From Podocnemis expansa (Eukaryota; Chordata; Testudines; Podocnemididae): a stretch of DNA of 64,000 nucleotides. Of this stretch, positions 57,412-64,000 are shown one piece after another. The notes beneath the pieces are model-generated. The model was not told the DNA's origin. It saw only the letters and a program-made list of their open reading frames with translations, and searched no databases. The stretch spans positions 25,737,321 to 25,801,320 of the forward strand of contig ML682005.1 of NCBI GenBank assembly GCA_007922195.1, in the 5' to 3' direction. Within the stretch, counting starts at the first letter, position 1. Each line of letters opens with the position of its first letter. The translations under genes were made by a program, and so were the position numbers.

Positions 57412-58920
57412 AACCAAAACCAGGAAGGTCAGGTTAGGGACTGCTTAAAGAAGCTGGATGTGCACAAGTCCATGGGGCCGGACGAACTGCATCCAAGGGT
57501 GCTAAGGGAATTGGCCGATGAGATAGCAGCACCGCTGTCCATTATCTTTCAAAACTCATGGAGAACGGGGGAGGTGCCAGAGGATTGGAAAAAAGCAAAT
57601 GTAGTGCCTGTTTTCAAGAAAGGGAAAAAGGAGGATCTGGGGAATTATAGACCAGTCAGCCTCACCTCAATCCCTGGCAAACTTATGGAGCAGATTCTTA
57701 AAGAATCCATCCTCAAACACTTAGAAGAAAATAAAGTGATCAGGAACAGTCAGCATGGATTTACCAAGGGTAAATCATGTCTGACCAATCTCATTTCCTT
57801 CTATGAGCAGATGACTGGTTTTCTGGATGCAGGAAGAACCATTGATGTGATGTACCTTGATTTTGGTAAGGCTTTTGATACAGTTTCCCACAGCATTCTC
57901 ATTGGCAAATTAAGGAAGTATAGGTTGGATAGGTGGACTATAAGGTGGATAGAGAACTGGCTAGATCAACGGTTTCAGCCTGTAGGAATCAATGGTTCCA
58001 TGTCTAGCTGGTAGCCAGTCACGAGTGGTGCGCCCCAGGGGTCGGTCCTGGGGCCAGTTCTGTTCAACATTTTCATCAATGATCTGGATGATGGAATAGA
58101 CTGCATTCTCAGTAAGTTTGCGGATGACACCAAGCTGGGGGGACCAGTAGACACGTTGGAGGGCAAGGACAGGATTCAGGGGGACCTAGATAAATTGGAA
58201 CAGTGGGCCAATAGAAATCTTATGAACTTCAATAAGGACAAGTGTAAAATCCTGCACGTGGGACGAAAAAACCCCATGCACTGCTACAGGCTGGGGAACA
58301 TTCAGCTAAGTAGCAGCAGTGTAGAAAAGGACCTGGGGGTCATGGTGGATGGGAAGCTACATATGAGTCAGCAGTGTGCTCTTGCTGCCAAAAAGGCCAA
58401 TGGCATACTGGGCTGCATCAAAAGATGTATTACCAGCAGATCAAGGGATGTGATCATTCCCCTCTATTCTGCACTAGTAAGGCCACATCTAGAATACTGT
58501 GTTCAGTTTTGGGCTCCCCATTACAAAAAGGACAGGGACATGCTAGAGAGAGTTCAGAGGAGGGCAACCAAAATGATTAAAGGGCTGGAGCACAAGCCCT
58601 ATGAGGAAAGACTGAAAGCATTAGGCTTATTTAGTCTGCAGAAGAGAAGATTGAGGGGGGATTTGATAGCAACCTTCAGCTACTTGAAGGGATGCTCTAA
58701 GGAAGATGGAGCTCGACTGTTCTCGGTAGTAACAGAGGACAGAACGAGGAGCAATGGTCTCAAGTTGCGGTTAGGGAGGTCGAGGCTGGATATTAGAAAA
58801 AACTTTTTTATTAGGAGAGTGGTGAAGCCTTGGAATGAGCTGCCAAGGGAGGTGGTGAAATCTCCATCTTTGGAGGTGTTTAAGGCCTGGCTGGACAAAA
58901 CCATGACTGGGATGGTTTAG
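57412..58920 (+). pseudogene. CR1 reverse transcriptase, one in-frame stop
   Basis: A continuous frame of about 500 codons covers the fingers-palm of a CR1 reverse transcriptase and its C-terminal region. Motifs in order: [97 protein letters not shown] and the catalytic KFADDTKLG (about 58117-58143), then [17 protein letters not shown] and [15 protein letters not shown] at 58012-58014 replaces an expected arginine-like position in SSW-x-PVTSG. No frameshift is seen. The stop is TAG at 58918-58920. The missing N-terminal part (endonuclease) means it is not an active source. Confidence 0.9.
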
Positions 58921-58996
58921 TGGGAGTGGTCCTGCCTCTGGCAGGGGGTTGGACTAGATGACCTATGAGGTCCCTTCCAACCCTATGATTCTATGA
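57412..58996 (+). mobile_element. CR1 LINE, 5'-truncated, near-intact 3' half
   Basis: The element starts inside ORF2 just upstream of the reverse transcriptase and runs to a complete CR1 3' end: GGACTAGATGACC, GAGGTCCCTTCCAACCC and the ATTCTATGA terminal repeat at about 58987-58996. 5' truncation is normal for LINE insertion. The coding part is open apart from one stop. It is the least decayed LINE copy in the window. Confidence 0.92.
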
Positions 58997-59205
58997 AAAC
59001 CAAACATTATTAAATAAAAAGTGATTTACAACCAACCTTTTTAGAAAATGCAAATACACTCAATCTGCACTTGAAAAAAAATTAATTCTCAAATTTTGCA
59101 ATTTGAAATAAGTCATTTTTTCAGCTTAGACTAATTACATCAGCTGTGGCTCCAGCTATAATAAACAGAACTTAATTTTATGATGTATTATGATGCATAG
59201 CAGAA
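58997..59205. other. Short unassigned A+T-rich stretch
   Basis: Sequence between the CR1 end and the next hAT element. Nothing seen. Confidence 0.5.
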
Positions 59206-59210
59206 GTCAG

Positions 59211-59688
59211 CAAGGTTTGCCAACCCCCGTGCCAGCCCCTCCTCTCAGCCATCAGCCAGTGCTGGTGCCTCTCTCCATCAAAAAAAAAAGCAACAACTGC
59301 CTGAAAATTTAGTAGCAGTCATGGCTGGAGTTTGGGGGTTGCTTCCCAGGCATGCTGCTGAAAGGAGCCACTCATGGAAAGAAGCTGCCTGCATCAGCTC
59401 CTCTTGGGGGGTCCTCCAGGCATGCTGCAGAAAGAAACTACCCAGCATGTCTCCTTTTGGTGGCAACACACCATGGAGAGAAGCTGCTCCAGGCAACTTC
59501 TTTTGGCAGCATGCCTCGGGCATGGGCACGGCAGCAACCTTCTGCGCCCCAGCTGCCCCCAAAAGAAGCTGTCTGGCTTTCAGTGGCAGGAGTGACAATT
59601 TCTGTGGCATTGCAGAGGGTGCCGTGTACCACTCTGAATGGGCTTGCATGCCACTGTTGGCACATGTGGCAGTGGTTGCCTACCCGTG
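59211..59688 (+). mobile_element. hAT-type element (CAGGGGTNGGCAA family), copy 3
   Basis: The left end CAGAAGTCAGCAAGGTTTGC and right end GGTTGCCTACCCGTG are decayed family termini. The interior is colinear with 14190-14635: for example GTGGCAGGAGTGACAATTTC at 59582-59601 corresponds to GTGGCAGGAGTGGCAATTTC in the intron 1 copy. CG dinucleotides of the intron 1 copy are mostly TG or CA here. The target duplication is not convincing. Confidence 0.82.
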
Positions 59689-59689
59689 A

Positions 59690-60725
59690 CGTATGCTAAT
59701 GAAGCGTATAGACAAAATTCTGCTCACTATTAGTGATGCCATAATTGAACCCTAAATTTAGCAAAACAGCTTTCAGAATTCAGGGTCAGCTCCTGCCGAT
59801 AAACATCCCATATGACCCACTAACTTCAACAAGGTTACACAAGCTAGATTTTGTACCTAATACCCACCTAACACTGACTGATCTGAGTTTGAACCTGTCT
59901 TGGAAAAATCCCACGACACTAAAAAATCATGTTGGTTTTTTTTCATGTTTGTAATATGTGCCCATCAATAATATCAGGATATTTTTATAATAAATTTTAA
60001 ATATCACAAAATAAAAAGAATAAAAATCACATGGCCTTGTCTCCTGAAGTAATTTTTTTCAGAAAACTTCAGTATGGGACAGATACTTCCCCTGGTCCAC
60101 CAAAATGCTGCTTTTAAATTTCCAGTCTGTACATTAGAGAATGGAATGGATTTCAGCAGAACCTCACTAGCTTAAATTGGGGCAGAATTTGCCCCAAGAT
60201 ACTTTACAAAGGCACACACAGCTCTGAAAGACCATCCTGGGGTGAAGTAAGAAGAAATCACACTCCCACTCACATGTCCAAAGGCCAACAGAAGTTAAAA
60301 CTATCAGGTATTATGAAGTATTGATTAAATGTTGGGGATTCAAAACAGTTTCCAGTTTCTTTGTAAATATCCCAGATCCTGCCTACACTTAAATGGACAT
60401 ACTTTTTCATCCCTCTATCACGTCAACATACAAAAATGGTCTTAGTAATCCACAGGTGACCACACAACTGTTTGAATGAGGCCTTGTTCAAGAAATGCTA
60501 GTGACTAAGAGGTCCTCCACTGAGCCGGAGTCCACCAGTGCAGTGTCAGTATAGATAGTAACCAGTGGCAAAATACCCCTAAAGATTCAAAGAGTTCAAT
60601 CACTACTGTCCAACAGTACCTTGGTCATGGCTTTGGTGTTCTGTCTGGCATACTTTCTGTACTTATTGCACATGGATTAAAGTTTGCCATAAGGTGTTTA
60701 CCCATACAAATAGCTCCGCACCTGT
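59690..60725. other. Intergenic stretch, nothing assigned
   Basis: A+T-rich, short frames only. No gene or named repeat. Confidence 0.5.
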
Positions 60726-60731
60726 CTAGGG

Positions 60732-60858
60732 GTATGTATACACTGGAGGCTCTGTTAAGTCAACTTAACAAGGTCAACATTGCAAGGTCCAAATTCCAAA
60801 CTCCTGTAGACTGCCCACATCCACACTGGCAGCTGCTAGGTCGACTTAACGCTTACCC
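60732..60858 (+). mobile_element. PIF/Harbinger-like MITE fragment, TTAAGTYRACTTAA-core family
   Basis: The left end GGGTATGTATACACTGGAGG, followed by CTCTGTTAAGTCAACTTAAC, matches the reverse complement of the right end of 24835-25213. The interior is shortened and the right end is degraded, stopping at GCTTACCC. Confidence 0.7.
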
Positions 60859-60861
60859 AAT

Positions 60862-61135
60862 GTGTTGCCACCTGGCCAGACACACACTTACATGAAGATA
60901 ATCTGGGCAACAAGGAACGGTGGCCCTGCTGAATTCATATGCTCGGTCTGAAGTCATAGATGACTGAGTGTCCAATCATCTTGCTGAGGGCTGAGATGGA
61001 CACCACTTAGAGCAGCAGTCAGTGCCTTTTGGTATGAAGGGACTTAAGATCAAATGCAATAAGGGTAATAAATGCAGGGACGGAAGGAAAAAGTATCTGT
61101 TCTCTGAAGGGCTGAAACAAATCATCAATACGTGT
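60862..61135. other. Short unassigned stretch
   Basis: Nothing recognised between the MITE fragment and the CR1 3' end. Confidence 0.5.
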
Positions 61136-62340
61136 CCTACACAGCCCTATTTGCTAATAGACTCATAGACCCTGAGGTTAGACGGGACCAGTATGATCAT
61201 CTAATCTTATCTCCTGCATAATGCAGGCCACAGAACCTCACTCATCCACTCCTGTAATAAACCTCTAACCTATGAATGAATAATTAGCATCCTAAAATCA
61301 TGGTTTAAAGACTTTAAGGTACAGAGAACCCACCAGTTAGTGACCCATGCCCCATGCTACAGAAAAAGGTGAAACAAAACCCACCGTTTTTGCCAATCTG
61401 TCCTGAGAAAAATTCCTTCCCGAGATCAAATATGGTGATCAGTTAAACCCTGAGCCTGCTAGCAAGATTCATCACCCAGATGCCCAAGACAGAAGTCTCT
61501 GTAATAATTCAGAACCTACCCCATCAAATGTCCTATCTCTGGTCACTGACATATCCGCCACCAGTAGTCCAAGATCAGTTAATTGCCTGACTAGGCTGTC
61601 TCATCATACTATCTCCTCCATAAATTTATCAAGCTCAGTTCATTCCTCTGATGGTTTCTAATTTCAAGTCTAAACCTCCTAATGGATAGTTTATATCCAT
61701 TTGTTCTGTGTCCACATTTGTGCTGAGTTTAAATAATTCTTCTCTCTCCCTGGTATTTAGTCCTCTGATGTATTTATAGTGAGCAGTCTAAGCAAGCGAA
61801 GGTCTTTAATTCTCCTCCCATAAGGCACGTTTTCCATTAAATGGATCATCCATATAGCCCTTCTCTGCTCCCTGTTCCAGTTTGAATTCATCTTTCTTAA
61901 ACATGGGGGACCAGTACTGCATACAATATTCCAGATGAAGTTTTACCAGCGCCTTGTATACCAGTACAAACACCTCCCTATCTCCACTGGAAAGACCTTG
62001 TATGATGAAGCCTTGGACTGCATTAGCTTTTTTCATGGCCACGTCACATTGGTGGATCGTAGTCATCCTGTGATCAACCAGTACTCCCAGATCCTTCTCC
62101 ATCACTTCCAACTGATACAACCCCAATTTACAGGAAAAAATCCTGTTATTAATCCCTAAATGCATGACCTAGGACTTTCCACTATTAAATTTCCTATTAC
62201 TGCAGTTTATAAGGTCATCCAGATCTTCCTGTATGATATCCCAATCCTTCACTGTATTGACAACACCTCCCCAATTTTGTGTCATCTGCAGACTTTATTA
62301 GCACTTTCCCACTTTTTGTTTCAAGGTCAGTAATAAAAGT

Positions 62341-62472
62341 GTTTCCAGAAGTGTAGTCATGTTAGTCTGTACACAGCAAAAACAATGAGAGTCCTGTGTT
62401 ACTTTAAAGACTAACAAATTTCTTTGGGCATAAGTTTCCGTAGGCTCCAACCCACTTGCATCTGGCGAAGTG
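62341..62472 (-). mobile_element. Penelope-like terminal repeat inserted in CR1
   Basis: The body TTTCCAGAAGTGTAGTCATG then CTTTAAAGACTAACAAATTTC then GGGCATAAGTTTCCGTAGGC is the subfamily of 29618-29835. The flanks AATAAAAGT (62332-62340) and AATAAAAAGT (62473-62482) form a target duplication of about 9 bp inside CR1 sequence, showing a single retrotransposition event. Confidence 0.78.
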
Positions 62473-62997
62473 AATAAAAAGTTTAAATAAGGCTGGTCCC
62501 AAGACCAGTCCTTAAGGAACTCTACTCGTAACCATCCTCCAGCCTGATTGTTCACCTTTTTCTTACCCACCAGTTCCTGATCCACCACTCTATTTTCATA
62601 TTAATCCACACCTTTTCCAGTTTAACTAATAATTTCCCATATGGAACTGTATCATAACCTTACTGAAATCTAGGTAAATTAGATCCAGCACAATCCTTCT
62701 GTTCAAAAAAAATCTAATATTGTTTCAAAAAAGATCAGGTTGGTCTGGCATGAACTACCTTTTGTAAAGCCATGCTGTATTTTATCCCAATTACTGTTAA
62801 TCTTGATGTCCTTAACTACTTTCCCTTTCAATTTTTCCCCCCCAAAACCTTGCATGTTACTCAAGTCAAACTAAGAGGCCTGTGGTTATTCAGATAATTT
62901 TATTTCCCCTTCCTTAAAAATAGGAACTATGTTAGCAATTTTCCAGTCACACAGTACAACCCCTGAGTTTACAGATTGATTAAAAATCCTTGCTAAT

Positions 62998-63232
62998 CCA
63001 AGACGCCCCCAAACAGGCTGATCCCCCCAACCCCGGGGACAGCCCTGTACATGTTCTACATACTACTGAGGTATGGAACAAGGAGAAGATCAACTCCATT
63101 AATGGAGCAAACCATAGAACATGTAGCCACAACAGGAGACACCCAAGACATTGCTGCAACAGAAATCTATTAAAAAAGTAACAGGGTCCAGACATAGCAG
63201 CACATACTGCAAAGGCTAATTTTATGATTTAA
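62998..63232. mobile_element. Unclassified 235-bp insertion with target duplication
   Basis: CR1 homology stops at 62997 and resumes at 63233, with TGCTAAT repeated on both sides (62991-62997, 63233-63239). The insert has an internal inverted pair, ACATGTTCTACAT and ATAGAACATGTAG (about 63049 and 63113), and no inverted termini or poly(A) tail that I can see. I do not recognise its family. Confidence 0.6.
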
Positions 63233-63836
63233 TGCTAATGGTCTTGCAGTTCCATGTGCCAGTTCCTTTAATATTCTTGGATGGAGGTTATCCAGGCCCC
63301 CCAGGAGTCCCATTAAGCAGTTCGAATTTGGCTTCTACTTCAAACATGGTAATTTCTACCTCCATAGCCTCATTCCCATTAGCCACCCTACCACTATCTC
63401 AAAGTTGAGTGATCATTAGCCTCAGCAAAAGCAGAGGCAAAATATTTGTTTAGTTATTCAGCCATGCCTTGGCATTCCTTAACCTCCACCTATCCTCAGT
63501 GCTTAGCAGTCCCACTCCCTCTTTCTTTGTTGTCTTCCTATTTACTGTTGGTCTTAATTCCCTTTTCAAGATTCAATTCTACTTAACTTTGGTCTTTCTC
63601 AACTTATCTCTACATGTTCTGACCTCCAAGACCTAACTTTCCTTGCTATCCTTCCCATCCTCCATTCCTTGTAGGGTTTCTGCTTTCTCTTGATCACCTG
63701 ACATGTTTACTCATCTAGCTTGGTATACATCTCTTGCCTATGATTTTTTTCCCCCTTCCTTGGGATACAGGCTTCAGACAGTTTCTGAAACTTTGATGTG
63801 AAATAATTCCAAGCCTCCTTCATAAATATCCTGGCT

Positions 63837-64000
63837 CAGGCCCGTCCCTGCTGGTAGGCAAGTTGGGTGACCGCCCCGGACTCTGCATTTCCATAGGTTC
63901 TGCACTGCCTCACTGGAAGCAGGGCAGCATGGGGACTGCACCACTACCCCCCCCTGCTGCTGTGCTATTCCCCACCCCACCCCACTGCCTTTTGTGAGAA
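63837..64000. mobile_element. hAT-like MITE, cut by the window end
   Basis: The left end CAGGCCCGTCCCTGCTGG resembles the CAGGGCCGG terminus at 2258. CR1 sequence stops exactly there. The right end lies outside the window. Confidence 0.55.

Larger units (their letters stand above)
61141..63836 (-). mobile_element. Old CR1 LINE (about 2.3 kb of CR1), with three insertions
   Basis: The minus-strand element has its 3' end at 61141 (CTCATAGACCCTGAGGTTAG) and runs back through a long 3' region and degraded reverse transcriptase. A frame at 61806-62165 (-) keeps EKDLGVLVDHRM, KKANAVQGFI and KLHLEYCMQYWSP, the CR1 C-terminal motifs. Upstream sequence to 63836 is colinear with the CR1 family as I recall it from turtles. 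Insertions lie at 62341-62472 (PLE end) and 62998-63232 (unclassified), and a MITE begins at 63837. Multiple stops and frameshifts make it much older than 57412-58996. Confidence 0.85.

Noticed and set aside
39000..64000. Exons of CIDEA, TUBB6 or another downstream neighbour
   Set aside because: No CIDE-N domain, tubulin or other host coding motif was seen. All protein-like signals here are CR1.
1..64000. CRISPR array, operon or bacterial mobile element
   Set aside because: The DNA is clearly eukaryotic (spliced gene, LINE/SINE/MITE content). No regular short repeats with unique spacers were seen.

Overview
The window is nuclear DNA from an amniote, most likely a turtle. It holds one complete protein-coding gene, IMPA2 (inositol monophosphatase 2), on the + strand. 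The turtle assignment is inference. It rests on the repeat mix: CR1 LINEs with near-intact reverse-transcriptase frames, Penelope-like (PLE) terminal repeats, hAT and PIF/Harbinger-type MITEs, and a tRNA-headed SINE with a CR1 tail. There are no Alu/L1 elements and no sign of the compaction usual in bird genomes. Introns with GT-AG borders, a CpG-island promoter and AATAAA polyadenylation signals rule out a prokaryote.

Layout. 1-13.5 kb is intergenic and repeat-dense: a possible solo LTR, a fold-back PLE repeat split by a hAT MITE, a CR1 tail carrying two hAT insertions, Harbinger MITEs, and a complex inverted PLE cluster at 12.3-13.2 kb. 13.6-14.2 kb is the CpG-island promoter and exon 1 of IMPA2. 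14.1-38.5 kb contains IMPA2 exons 1-8; the coding sum is 867 bp including the stop, giving 288 codons, and the phases agree at every junction. The introns hold mobile elements, most notably a hAT element 105 bp downstream of exon 1 that still looks CpG-rich, and a CR1 with two Harbinger MITEs nested in it in intron 2. 38.5-64 kb is intergenic: the IMPA2 3' UTR, a Harbinger MITE carrying a SINE, a GC-rich CpG-poor block, a second candidate LTR, two forward CR1 fragments (one with a reverse-transcriptase frame broken by a single visible stop), and an old CR1 on the minus strand that itself carries three insertions.

Function. The only host gene recognised encodes a cytosolic Mg-dependent phosphatase that makes free myo-inositol from inositol monophosphates. 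All metal-binding residues known for the family are present. The rest of the window is mainly a record of transposition. Many insertions have exact or near-exact target-site duplications, so the relative order of several families can be read directly: CR1 first, then hAT or Harbinger into CR1, and SINE into Harbinger and hAT. The most interesting structures are the tRNA-CR1 SINE, the three Harbinger-like MITE families that share ends but have different palindromic cores, the inverted PLE cluster, and the hAT copy kept CpG-rich inside the IMPA2 island. No unknown protein-coding system was found.
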